From the NCBI RefSeq assembly GCF_037975245.1, contig NC_092579.1, forward strand, positions 13,252,678-13,316,677: 64,000 nucleotides of DNA, read 5' to 3'. Origin of the DNA: Apostichopus japonicus. Its lineage: Eukaryota; Echinodermata; Holothuroidea; Aspidochirotida; Stichopodidae. Shown here one piece after another: positions 47,576 to 59,504 of the stretch. The notes below the pieces were generated by a model that saw only the letters and a program-made list of their open reading frames with translations, made no database searches and had not been told where the DNA came from. Position 1 is the first letter of the stretch. The number at the start of each line of letters is the position of its first letter. Position numbers and translations under genes: made by a program.

Positions 47576-50500
47576 TCACATGTGTTCCACTTTCTGAATT
47601 TTCCACCTTTCACTGTTTCCCTCCCGTAAGTTTTTAATAGCTAATTCATACGCTTTGTCGGGTGTAAATCCCACCAGAGCAGTTCCAACTAATTCGATAC
47701 CCTCATTTCTCGCTAATTCTGCGACCCTTTGCTCGATTGTCTGGGGTGATGAGTAAATCCATTCCTTCCTGATGGCTTCTGTGTTTTCTGTCGACTCACA
47801 TCCTATTTGTTCTGTAGTTTGTCTAGGATTACTGACCGACTTTTCATTTTCTTCTGCTGTCGTTTGATAACTCTCGACATTACATGCTACTTCGATGTTC
47901 CCCCTGTGAGGGAAAGCCATGGCTTGAACACCATTTAATCCTCCAGGACTGGTTCCTCTAATGGCCTTAGCGATACGACGACCCACGGCAAGGTCCTGAG
48001 TTTTGATTGTCACATTACAGTTCATGACATAGTACGATGCACCAATGCCTATTTATGACATGAAATGAAAAACAGAATGGTTGAAATAATGAACCAAGTC
48101 ATTTGATTCTCATATTTTAGTAGAGGTGATATTTTTGGCATTTGAACTTGTTTCTTACCAGAAACTGAAGATACTAATTATGTTCCTAGGTATATAAACT
48201 GCTATAAATTTTTGCTGCTAAGTAGCAGTTTCTACATTCTGTTCCAATACCAGGACAAACTGTTTAACATTTTTTTTCACATAGCCGCTACCAATCGAAG
48301 GCTATATTATTCCAGATGTTTGGTTTCCAATAATGGGCAAATTATTTGATCAACTTTACTGATAAAGAATAAGTCGACTATCAAGCCGGTAAATTACAAA
48401 CTAAAACACAGGAATGTGTATTTTAGTCTAAAAGAAAAAACAATACATAAAACACAAAAGTTAACTGTCAAGAACATGTAAAGAACATAAAAATATAAAT
48501 ATATTTTGGACTTATATTTTAATTATAATTAACCTACCAGTAATTCCAAATCTTTTACATTTTGAACCCAAATCAGAAGTTCCAGACTCGTAGTCAACAC
48601 TTGAATGTCCCCGGAACCACCCTATCTCTTTTCTCCGATCAACCAGTGACTTCTTTTCCTCGTCGGCGCTTCCAAAGAGAAAGCAAGAAAATCCGTCAAT
48701 TTTATCAACCAATTGACAAGCGATATCTACAATAATACAAAGAGAAGCGTTTGTAATTATGATCAAACTTAACGTACAATATTTAGGTAGTACGATATAT
48801 GATTAGGGATAATTTTTTTAAGAAGGGCTCACGTGGCAAATTGTGAAAGGTATGCCTGTCTATGTAAGCCCTCTGTGTCAAATCAATTTCGAATATGGCA
48901 GCTCCCTGGTGATATTACATTTTATTAAAAAAGTAAGAAATATGACAAATTAATTAACATTAATTAACTTAACTAGATAGTAGCTGACACCTTCAAAACT
49001 AATTTTCTGGACCATCCTTTGTACTGTATTCTATCCTATTCTTCAGCAATATCTTGCTTCAAATTGGTTACAGTTCTTGTTGTTTCCTCGAATATTTGAA
49101 ACTTTTACAGCTAAGCTGATGTAGGGCACTGCTATGAGATTTATGGTGTGTGATGAATCTTCATAAACCACACGATAGGCTACTGTACTTTAATCTGCAG
49201 CATTGTCAGACACTACAATAACATTTTCACTTACATAAAATTTTCACTTACATAGTTAGGAGTGTTAGCTCAGTGGTTAACGCCGGTGCCTTTCAATCAT
49301 AAGGTCCCAAGTTCGAGTTACTCCAAGATTTATGTATGTCGACCAGTTACAGAGTTGGTGACAATAGACAATTCATAATCATGGACGTTAAATATGAAAG
49401 TAAGAGACTGACTTCGGTCAGCTTGCAGCTTGGATAAGCCAATGAGGCTTCTTCGCGAATTCCTGCTTGCAGGAGGATCTAAAATACATACATACATACG
49501 TAACATTATAAAGCCTATCATAATTAACAATGCCGCATCATGCATTTAGTGCTCATGAAGAACTACCAATGTTGAGAAGTTGCAGGAAACTTAGGGTACC
49601 ATTTTTTTCATCATTAAATTAAAGTTGCATTTTCTTGGAAATATAATAATGCAGTTCCCTTTAAGAGGTTAGAAAATTGTTCATACAACATGAACATTGT
49701 ATTTTCACTCATCTTTTTTTAATGTTATTACCATTTGCTATGTTCCCACATTTCTCAAGAGAAACAGCGGTGGAGAGTGGGTGTATCGGTATTAGGTCTA
49801 CTGCCCCCAATCTTGGGTGAATTCCATTGTGCTTGGTCATGTCAATCTGTTGAGCAGCCAGAGTACTGGCTGCTACGACACTTTTCGCCAAGTAATCCAC
49901 ATGTGCAGCAATAGTAATGACCGATCTGTTGTAGTCATAGTCTGTGAAAATGTTCAGAACAGTTGTAGGAACAGCAAGACCATCTGATGTCTCTGTAATG
50001 ACAAAAATAATCCAAACAGTTTAAGGCCAACACGGTTTGTAAGGCAATCTCGACACTCTCCTAAATTTATGTGCTAATATCTCCTGGCAAAATTTGATTT
50101 ATACAGGAATTTTTCTATTAAATTGTGATCAGAAATGGACCACACACATGTCCTTACCTAGCTGGGTTGTACTGTAGCATTGAGAAATCATTTCTGTTTT
50201 GGGGAAAAAAGTTTTAATGTAAATTGCTTTTGCCAATTAAGGCCATTCCAATTATATATATTATTGCAGAGGTGATATGTTCAACTCAAAAAAATCCTTT
50301 AGTTATATTTATACGACTATACTGTTTAAGATTTTGCCAACCAGCCCAATTTTCTCCAGATTTTTGTGATGGAGGAGACATGACAAGATGACATAGGCTG
50401 CTAGTCAAAGCTTGTGCAAACCCACACAGGTTATATTTCACAAGAAATAAGTACAATTTCACTCATTTAGCAGTCACAGCTATCTGGAAAAGATCACATT

Positions 50501-51270
50501 AATTATTGTATATAATTGTACATGTTTGCATATATACTGTATGCGAACATGTACTCTCACGTCGTGGAGTCAATACATCACACAGCAACTCAAGGCAAGT
50601 ATTGAAAAGATGTGTGAGCTATAGGATTTTTTTAAATATCAAACATGGTTATTTACTCTTCAAATAGTTGAATGCCGGCCATGCATCATCTGTACGAAAG
50701 GCCATGGTGAATGGAGAACTGTGCACTGAATTACCGGACTGTCTAGCCTAACCCCGGACATCTGGACCCATACTGGATGTGTTAGCTCAGTGGAGTGTTA
50801 GCTCAGTGGAGCTTAATGGAGTGTTAGCTCAGTGGTTAACACCGGTGCCTTTCAATCATAAGGTCCCCGGTTCGAGTCACTCCCAGATTAATGTATGTCG
50901 TCCAGTTACAGAGTTGTTGACAATTAACAATTCATAATCATGGACGTTAAATATGAATGTGAGAGACTGACTTCGGTCAGCTTGCAGCTTTGATAAGCCA
51001 ATTAGGCTTCTTCGCGAGTTCCTGCTTGCAGGAGAATCTAATATACATACATACATACTCACTGGCGTGGCCTACCATCGTCCCTACTCGAGAATCCCAT
51101 ACAGCCTAAGCAAACATTTAACTCGCGAAACTAATACCAACATAAATTTACGTACCGCTTGAAAACCCATCATTTGCATTTGCCGCAGCAGATGCCACTG
51201 CCTCTATTATTTTCTTGTTTTGCCCTTCTGAAACATTTAATAAAAATACTGCAAGATTTTTGATGGACAT
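47576..51270 (-). CDS. FTCDNL1: Formiminotransferase N-terminal-domain-like protein (FTCDNL1-like)
   Basis: Four exons on the minus strand join in frame to 345 residues: 51270-51156, 49992-49732, 48726-48538, 48048-47576 (TGA 47578-47576). The start MSIKNLAVFLLNVSEGQNKK is chosen because family members begin just before LLNVSE. Conserved blocks follow: VLNIFTDYDYNRSVITIAAH (50-69), then HNGIHPRLGAVDLIPIHP (93-110), in which the related enzyme FTCD has its catalytic His. Next come FLFGSADEEKKSL, GIGASYYVMNCNVTI, and RIAKAIRGTSPGGLNGVQAM, AFPHRGNIEVACNVESY. The cyclodeaminase domain is absent, as in FTCDNL1 and plant relatives. A 40-odd-residue acidic, Thr/Glu-rich insert precedes a final helical part (RVAELARNEG). 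In FTCD the domain moves a formimino group from FIGLU to tetrahydrofolate; activity of this stand-alone form is uncertain. Introns 1 and 2 carry two SINEs in antisense. Confidence 0.9.
49259..49500 (+). mobile_element. Hairpin SINE, copy 1 (tRNA head, three-hairpin body, TACA tail)
   Basis: The head has A box tagctcagtggttaacg (49266) and a B-box-like agttcgagtta (49310), starting ggagtgtt and closing actcc as in a tRNA acceptor stem. The body continues with agttacagagttggtgacaa and ataatcatggacgtt. It then has three consecutive hairpins: CTGAC-TTCG-GTCAG (49408-49421), AAGCC-aatga-GGCTT (49436-49450), TCCTG-cttg-CAGGA (49461-49474). It ends in a tacatacatac tail. It lies in FTCDNL1 intron 2, antisense to the gene. 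Confidence 0.9.
50779..51058 (+). mobile_element. Hairpin SINE, copy 2, with repeated A-box head
   Basis: Full-length relative of 49259. The B box is ggttcgagtcac and the three hairpins lie at 50967-50980, 50995-51009 and 51020-51033, before an atacatacatac tail. The head start gtgttagctcagtgg is present three times (about 50779, 50795, 50821). It lies in FTCDNL1 intron 1, antisense to the gene. Confidence 0.9.
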
Positions 51271-51600
51271 ATGGTGGTCACGTCGGAAGAAATTAACGAA
51301 GTGAACAAACAGTGAATCGTATGCACAAGTCACTCAGCCTTCTGTTTTCAGAAGGTGTTTACGAATCAGTGCAAAATTTCCGCAGAGTATTTTATCCGGG
51401 GCATATTGTTATAGTTCAGTTTAAAATATCCCAGCCACAGGTCAGTGATCCCAGCGGATAGAATAAATTCGTTGCATAATATCCCCTCAACTCAGTATAC
51501 ATCAAAGGTGACACAGGTGTTGTAACAAACTTGGGTTAGTGGCGTGCGCAACGGCGAACAACCACCGATCGTCAGTCGGGCTTCAAGGGATCAGTCGGTT
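51271..51600. other. Upstream region of FTCDNL1
   Basis: This flanks the FTCDNL1 start codon on its 5' side and should hold its 5'UTR and promoter. No recognisable core promoter element was found. A CAGTGGCG-like string (agtggcgtgcgcaa) occurs near 51539. Confidence 0.45.
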
Positions 51601-51949
51601 TTAATAAAGGGTGTGAAGACTCGCGCAAAAAGAAACGTCTAATGCCGGTAATCTGACCTAGTTTCGAATGAGTTGTAACAGAAAAACAGAAAATACACAC
51701 ACACAGCTTGCTACCATCGGTAAAAAGACACTAGTGCATGGTCAGTAGGCCTACATACAGCTGCGGTCAATACCCACAGCACAGTGTACAAACATTTCAG
51801 GTCCAGCTAAAAAAAACAAGGTCTCACGTTTCATTTCTGTACTGTCTGTATTTTGTAGCGATTCGAACAAAACGTCACTTGCAAGCAACGGAAAGTTAAC
51901 TTTTTCAGATGGCCGCACGCGGTATGGGTCTAGTCTTCAATGCCTTTAA
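51601..51949 (-). mobile_element. TTAA-flanked MITE, copy 4
   Basis: Reverse-oriented relative. It starts with TTAA (51601) and AGGGTGTGAAGACTCGCGC, and ends GTCTTCAATGCC with TTAA at 51946-51949. It is about 349 bp long, slightly deleted against the 366-bp copy. Confidence 0.85.
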
Positions 51950-53652
51950 GCTTTTTGTTTTTTAAATTTTCAGCCGGCAAAGAATTGGACCACTACGAAG
52001 GAATTACCATACCTCCCCCTATTATTTCAACCTCACAAAAGTGTTTATAAGTGAAATGTGTTTTGGGTTACTTATGTAAACCTCAAATTTATAGTCTGCA
52101 TATGCCTCAGAAATGCACTTTTTTTCGTCCAAATTAAAAACAAATTCTGGGGTTGGGGACCCCATACCCCCTAAAATTGATAGGAAACGATTTCAATGAC
52201 CCCAGGGGAGCAACCCCCTCAGCCCGTTACAAAATCCTTGGTTCACTCCTGCCTCCCCCCCCCCCCCCCCCAGTAAAGGTTCAGTCCCCTTCGTATATCA
52301 GTGAAAGGAAAGTTTGAATTTAGTATTATTTATTAGCACAACCTTCCTTTGAGAGCTACCTAATAGACCTAAATTATAGTGTAAAGTATGACTCAGAATG
52401 TACCATTTTACTAAGTTTATATAATTTATATTTAATTTATTCATCATTCCGTTGTGCAATACACCTTATTATCACAGTTATAGGCTTATAGTGTTAGAAC
52501 GGCATGAACGAAAGAAAATGCTTTTCGATGAACAACATAGTGCATCTCCTTTGGATGTATCCGTTTTAAGGAAAGTCACCCAAGATTGAGCCAATGGCTA
52601 CGTAAACCAAACAACATGGTCCACTCACGAGTCTACCTGTCTACCAGTCTACCGGTCTCCCTGTATCGAGACTAACCGTTTGATCATGACTGTGCAACCA
52701 TGCTTCACAAACAAGAACAACAGTTTTCAATGGAATATTGCGCGAGTGAATGTGTACAATGGGGTGTCAGTAATTTTCTGTTAACTCAGTTTTCTGTTTA
52801 CGCCCTCAATGCAGCAAGCATCTCAGTTACCAGCTAGATATTTTTTACCTTCAATAAGGGCGAACCTGAGTCGTGAAACCTTTAACACATCAGTGTCAAT
52901 TTTATATGATCAAATAACAGTTGATCTATCATTCCTTGTCGTGCCCAAGATATGTATCAACGCCTCAGCTAGCTTGAAGACGAATCCCCCAAAAAATTGA
53001 AAGGTCGTAGCCATTGGTTGAAGCGAAACGATGAATAATCATGAGCCAAGCTCGAGTGTCCAAACGATAAACCAGTGCTTGTATACGCGACTAATTACAC
53101 CGATATGGCACAGTCGCGGCAAAATTTAACTTCTCTGGGTATTCGCGTGTAACAAATTGTTCAACAACGTTGGTTATTCTCAAAATGAAGCGAAGATCAT
53201 TTACAAAACGTCTTTTCATTGGATAATTTTCAAAGTTAAACTTCTTGCATAATTTGAGTTACATCAAAAGGAGAGGAATTAGTGCCTTGGGAGATCGTAT
53301 TTGGTATAACAATTTAAAACCTGGTTTTATTCTGCAGCCATCGAAGGACTATGGATTCAACACGCTGATTTTCTTTCTTTAATATTTGTTTTTTATAGAA
53401 CGTTTGAAATTTGTCTTTGGCGACGAAAGGACGAATCGTGAGATATCACTTTTTTTGATCTACCGCAGAAGGAAAGACGGAAACTCGTTTGGGCAAAAAA
53501 CGTTTTGGGTAGAATTCGACAACAAAATCTTTGTGTAGAAACCCACGAGAGCTCCAAGAATGGTTAATAAGGCCTCCACAGGATCATGCTAATTTGACAT
53601 TGTTGCTATTGTTATATTCAAACTTAAAATCGTTGCCTTTTATTGTTTGTAG
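51950..53652. other. Intergenic, upstream of the GPCR gene
   Basis: No coding sequence is supported. It has an 18-base C run at about 52254. The segment 52570-52705 has a diverged relative at about 60648-60765 (shared aaagtcacccaaga, aaccaaacaa and catcgagact), an old dispersed repeat. Confidence 0.5.
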
Positions 53653-54151
53653 ATTTTCGTGAAACCAGGCCATTGATTGTTTTCACGATGAATTCTACTC
53701 TCTTAACAAGTTTTAACGATACCCCTTATGATTATAGTTTCTCTTACAACTTCACTGATTATTATGATGATTCGGAACCACCAATAGATGCCTTAGTCAA
53801 CATCGCTATCATGGTGCTTCTATTTATAATTGGTATTCCTGCTAACGCTATTGTCATTATCGTGCTTCTGTTTTCACGAACTAAGGGATTTTCCGTTACC
53901 TCGATGTACATCATCAACATGGCAGTTGTTGATCTGTTGATGTTGAGCATACAAATACCAATGAAGATCGGAGAGCTGGTAGCAGTATACACGGATGAAA
54001 GGGTCATCCTCATTCACGTGACGCCGTGGCTATGTAAAATCGCAGTAGGAACCATTTACGTTAACATGACCGTCAGCATATTGACCTTGATGGCCCTATC
54101 GATCACCCGGTACTGTGCCGTCATGCACCCGGTGGGAACACGCGCCGACCG
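53653..54151 (+). CDS. Rhodopsin-class (class A) G-protein-coupled receptor, amino-terminal exon (TM1-TM3), partial
   Basis: An acceptor-like ttattgtttgtag ends at 53652, and the ATG at 53688 opens 154 codons up to a donor GACCG/gtaagt (54152). The extracellular part has three N-glycosylation sites (N2, N10, N21) and a Tyr/Asp-rich stretch. TM1 is about 35-62 (GIPANAIVIIVLL, N53 as the class A N1.50). TM2 is about 72-95 (NMAVVDLLML, D82 as D2.50). TM3 is about 114-142 with C116 for the conserved disulfide. It ends SITRYCAVMHP, so the usual DRY is TRY. The shape is that of a peptide or amine receptor; no subfamily can be assigned. Exons for TM4-TM7 were not found in the remaining 9.8 kb, so they lie beyond the window or are lost. 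Confidence 0.9.
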
Positions 54152-54280
54152 GTAAGTCAGGGGTGTTTTGGATATCATTTTAAATTTAAAACGAATAGAT
54201 TATATAGCTTTAAACGTGTGTATAGGCCTCTACATTAGCTAATATACGGTATACCGAGTACATAGGGATTAAGCAAGGAG

Positions 54281-54378
54281 ACAGATGAATGAATGACATG
54301 AATAAATGAATGACTATGAATAAATGAATGACTATGAATGCATGAATGACTATGAATGAATGACTATGAATGAATGCA
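54281..54378 (+). repeat. ATGAATGA/ACTATGAATGA simple minisatellite
   Basis: Repeats of tgaatgactatgaataaa-like strings just inside the GPCR intron. Confidence 0.9.
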
Positions 54379-54487
54379 TAGCAATTTCTAAAAGTTGTCG
54401 GTATTGGTCACATAATTTGTGTGTTGAAATTGCCCCCCCCCCCCCAATAAAATCTGTCCTGAAGTGTTATAACCTTTCAAATTCAAA

Positions 54488-54740
54488 CACTGGGTAGTGT
54501 TCGACAAAGTATTGTCTCACGGTGCGGGAAAATTCAAACACTGAGGAGTGTTTAGACAAAGTATTGTCTCACGGTGCGGGAAAATGCAAACATTGAGGAG
54601 TGTTAGACAAAGTATTGTCTCACGTCGTGGGAAAATTCAAGCATTGAGGAGTGTTAGACAAAGTATTGTCTCACGGTGCGGGAAAATTAAAACACTGAGG
54701 ACTGTTAGACAAAGTATTGTCTCATGGTGTGGGAAAATGC
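54488..54740 (+). repeat. 51-bp tandem repeat with internal palindrome
   Basis: Five units, about 51 bp apart, each with agacaaagtattgtct followed by cacggtgcgggaaaat and a caaacactgagga-like stretch. Since 51 is a multiple of three, one frame stays open through four units; I see this as a by-product. It lies in the presumed first coding intron of the GPCR. Confidence 0.9.
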
Positions 54741-57700
54741 TCCGAGAGTAACAACGAAATCCCTATGATTGAAGTTAGGATATACGTGGCCATAATGTGA
54801 CGTTCTAGCAAGTTTCAGTATCTGTATGGTAACCCGGGTGAGTGGTATGACGTATGACTGTTAATATATACTTTGTTTAATAATTCACCTCAACTTCCCC
54901 ATCGGAGGGTGGTTATGTTAATAAACGTGACCAGTGGCGTATTGGACTACCGGCTCCTTAAAAAATGCGCTACTGGGACTGACGCCGGGCCGAAAGGCGC
55001 CATGCACCAGGATGATGTACTAAAGGCACCGACATCCTCTTGTCCGCGTAAGGTGTTAGTTCATCCGATGGGCCAAATGTGTCCCCAGTTCACGGCCCCA
55101 GCGTCGCCTGTTAGACCGTAGCCCGCCCCAGAAACTCACCGTCAAAATATCGCTATGTGTATAGGAAACCATAACGCAACAGTCTTACATAGTATCACCA
55201 GTATGCGGTCACCATTCTTTAATGGTTTCTTGTCTCTTAACCTGAGTATTACTGTTCGTCTGGCTGATTTCAAACATAGTCAACCTGCTTGCTTTACAAC
55301 ATGATTTGATTCTAGTAGCCTGTACCAGCAACTATCATTGCTCTTTGTTATTAGATTTATAAGAAACTGGTTTACCATTTCGGCATGCGACATATATATA
55401 AACTTGTTTGTTGACATTTCAAATTTAAAACAAGAATTCAAAACAAGTTTCAGATAGATCTCATGATTCCGTCATAATTAAAATGAGAAGTCCGGTCGTT
55501 GCCAAGGATGAAAATATTTTCCTAATAAATCCAGGTGGGGGGGGGGGGGTACTTGTTATTCCCTTGATCCCTTGTATTATCGTCACTATAGGCCTATATA
55601 AGCGTCAACGATTAAGAAAATCAAGCAACTACTCCCATTGAAACTTGTAGGCATAAAAGCGGGGAAAACTCCTTGGAATAGAATTTGGTATTCGAATGTA
55701 AAGGTTGGCATGCATAAGAGGATTTTTACGGTGTTATATCCGCCCTCATGTCCATTATACCCATATATCCATTTTATGATACAACTACCTTCCCCCTTAA
55801 CCCACCCAACCCTCTCTCGTATACGTACCACCGTCCCCTCAATTTACCCCACAATCGTGGTAAAATTATAACTGAACAGTCAGGGATCCACTATACTTGG
55901 ATTATATAAGTATAGCAGCTCTCCGGTCTATAGGACATCAATATCATTAGACGTATCATATAAAGCTGTGCACTGATATGATAACATGTAAATATCGCTT
56001 TCGGTGAACCGTATCCGCGTTGTCATGGTCACATGGGACGCGAAAAGGAACATTATATAAGATGATGTATGATTTCGATTGCCATATGGTTGTCTCGTTA
56101 TATGTAATGCAATTTGCCATAGAACAGTTCACTAGTGATCGTATTATAACGTTCCAATTAACAGTCTGCGATTGAGAATGTATCGATGTAATGAAGTTAA
56201 ATCTAAAAAAATTAAAAATTTAAATTAATACCGTATCTAAACATAATGTACGAACCACATGTATACATAATGTATGAACCATATTGCATATATATACCTA
56301 CACGAAACGGCCAGAATATATGCATGCTTCCAAAATTTCATGAACTTGCATGTATATATAGTCTACAGATATTTGTTGTCTGTAAAAGCGACATTAAATA
56401 CTTCAACTTATACGTACCTGCATGAATACACGAAACTGGCTTTATTTGAAGTGAAATTCATGCCAGGCGTGAAATTAATCGTAGATGTATTTCTTAAAGC
56501 ACATTGCTATGTACGTGCAGCTACGGTAAAATTTACGGTGGAACAAAATCTGTAGGTTCATACTTTCATTCCACGTAAAGTCGAACTTATCCTCGAAGGT
56601 TGTCCCATATTTTGAAGATTGTCATCCGATAACAGACGATTCACTGTCCATGGACTTAAAATGGTAGTCCTTGAAAAAAAAAATCCATTTATTTTATCTC
56701 GTTGGTGTTCAATACATTGAAATTTCTTCTAGTCTTAAATACGGTCCCAGAGCTTATTATTTGACACCGAGGGCAAATATCGCTTACCATATATATATAT
56801 GTAAATAATACCTTGCACGTTGTCATATTGTAAAACTTATAATGTCAACTTTCTTTAGCTTTGACCCTTGAACCTCTGACATTCGCTAGGGTTATCTACT
56901 TAAATTGCATAAACGTGGAATGAGTATACATGCAACATGACAACGCCTAAGCAGCAGCAATATTTCTCTTACAAGTTTATCCGGCTAAATGTTAAGGGAA
57001 AATATTAGTAAAAGGCTAACCAATTGGTTACTTTGACATTGCAAACCCCTTTAAAGATTCAAACGTTTCCCAAGGTATGTCATTTCACGTTTTACTCGAT
57101 TCCATCTCTAGCCTTTTGAGTAATCTAGTGTATAACAGGCTCACCAGATACTGAGTGAAAATTACAAAACTTGGGACGAACAACCAAGAAAACAATATTC
57201 GGCATGTATGTTGAAAGAAAGAAATTTATCTATTATAAGATCTCTAAACTAGACAAGATGAATGCAAAATGCACCAAACGTAAGTAGTGTGTCTCACATA
57301 GTTTTTAAGTCTGCACACAAGTGTTTATCGTAGCTTACGTTACTTGTAAAGTTATATCTTCACCACCCCCACCCTCACCCCTCCCCTCCCCTTCTCTCCC
57401 CTGTCCACAGCTCCTGTGACTCTGGAGGAGACCAATGTGAAAATTGGGGGTGTGCATGCAAAAATGTTTCAATACATACGGCTTTAGTCCACCAGGAATG
57501 CTGACATAATGCGGCATAACTTTTCCAAAATATCCCACAATAGGAAAAGAAGAAGAAAAAAACCCAGCATTCTCCCAAATGGAGACATTTTTTTTTTCCA
57601 CAGCGGATCATTTGGAGTAGTTGTTAATCAAAGATTCCTGTCATATTAGCTGATAAGATGATACTTGGGTCGGTGTCTCCTTTAAGGTTTTGCGTTGTTT

Positions 57701-59496
57701 TATAACGTTTAGATAATATGACCATAATACAGATTGAACTAGCCCAGCCTCTCCCTTCTTTTGAGGAGATTACATTGTACATACATGTAAATCAAGCCGA
57801 CTGAGCATGTATATAACAACGGTATAAATATCTTCATTTGACAAAATACGTTTATTGCGTGTGTTTACGTTCCCCCTCAAAACCTGCGTGGCCCCCATCA
57901 GCATCAAGTGATTGATATAGCTATACTATGTATGATTCGGCGTGAAAAAAAAAAGAAGAAAGAAACATCGTTTATCATTCTTGCACGTTCCTTGTTTAAT
58001 ATATTGCGTTTGTGGTAAGAATTTTTACTCTGAGGTAACGAACTTCCATATATAATTGCTTGTTTATTTCAATATTATACAAAAAAACGTATTAATAACT
58101 ATAGTGCGTGCCTTCGTTGAGGTTGCAAATTAATTTTGTCCTATAATATATAAGCCTAAGTAAATCTAAACATGTAAGTTTTTCAGAACGACACTGGATA
58201 TTCGTTGCCAGTTACAATGTGGAATTATTTTGATGTAATGCTATAAAGTGTAAATATCTGTACTTTCCTCTCGTATCATGCTTCAAAGCACTCGTATTGA
58301 CAATTTGAATAGTTCAAAGTGGCATGCACGAGGTAGGGGAGGGGGGGGGCAGGGCGCAACGGCCCACACTTTTCATCGTCATTCGGGTGAAATTTTTCTA
58401 AATCGGGAGATTTTTTACATTGTAATATGATGACCTGTACCGTATACTTATCCATAATGTTGACAATGCGGCGTTGCCAAAAAAAAAAAAAAAACTTTTC
58501 TAGACTTCTTATGAGTAACATTGAGTTTATATTTATCCGACGCATTTCATTCAAAAGTAAATTTCTATAGGTGTACTGAAGTTCAAATCCACAGCGGTTA
58601 CTTCTTACCCCCGTTGGTATTTCCGTTACTGTGGCTTTCCGGGTTGGTCATTTCTTTATAACACAATTATAATCGTACATCTATTGTTTTAGAGAGCATG
58701 CATAAATATTTGGCCTCTTGTCTCAAACCAAATGATCTGTAAACAGCCGTATTTTTAGATACAATTGCGTCAATAGTCAATTAACAAAATAGATCTTGGA
58801 GCAATCCCTGTCAACATTTATAACTCGATAGCGTCACACAGGCATGAATGTTAGTATGTCAATAATGAAGCAGATATACAGATATACAAAGAGAATGCAA
58901 CTCATAGGACATGAAGTGTCGATGCTATATGTGGCCTGCAAAATCGGACATACTAAGCTTAAAATGTAACGTAGGTACCGTTATTTGGTAAGGTGTTCCA
59001 AACGCATAGTCTGGATCCCCCCCCCCCCACCCCACTCTTGTCCGCTCCACCGCTCCACCAATCAACAGACATCAAAAATCGGAATAGAAGAAATAAAGAT
59101 TGGATTTTTTAATGATAAGAATTAATGTTTTATATACGTTTATGACGATGTAGCGGTATATGGTTGGATGTGTTGGTTAATTAATGGGAAGGGGAATGGG
59201 AAATTCGTCCACAAAATTCCTACCCAATAAATATACACCGTACGTAAATACTCTTGAATATTTGCTCTATCCTATACTCAAATAGATGTATGTGAAGATT
59301 TTTTAGAATGTTTATACTTTGCCGCAGCTAGAAAATGTTCGTCTCCCTTCTGATCCCCGCACCCCCTGACCCCTCCCGATCCACTTCCTTACTAAGAGAT
59401 CTACTGATCACGCCACTGTGCATTAAGAATAAAAAATCAAAGACAGATGATTTTGCAAGCACACCTCTTAACATCTTCTTCCCGGGTCCTCAAATA
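54741..59496. other. Non-coding, presumed GPCR intron or intergenic
   Basis: No exon recognised. It contains a GC-rich stretch at about 54930-55135, which begins with agtggcgtattgg (a CAGTGGCG-like transposon end) but has no matching right end. G/C runs occur near 55537, 58338 and 59018. Confidence 0.5.
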
Positions 59497-59504
59497 CAAG
59501 GATC

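Noticed and set aside
49259..49325. tRNA gene candidate
   Set aside because: The same head occurs at 50779 attached to the same body, so it is a SINE head rather than a free tRNA gene.
53762..54013. Antisense frame opposite the GPCR exon
   Set aside because: It is a shadow of the clear TM1-TM3 coding sequence on the plus strand.
54548..54751. 67-codon repetitive frame in the GPCR intron
   Set aside because: It comes from the 51-bp tandem repeat; no splice sites or start context support it.
54930..55135. GC-rich frame possibly a gene exon
   Set aside because: It begins with a CAGTGGCG-like transposon end and has no recognisable protein pattern or splice donor.
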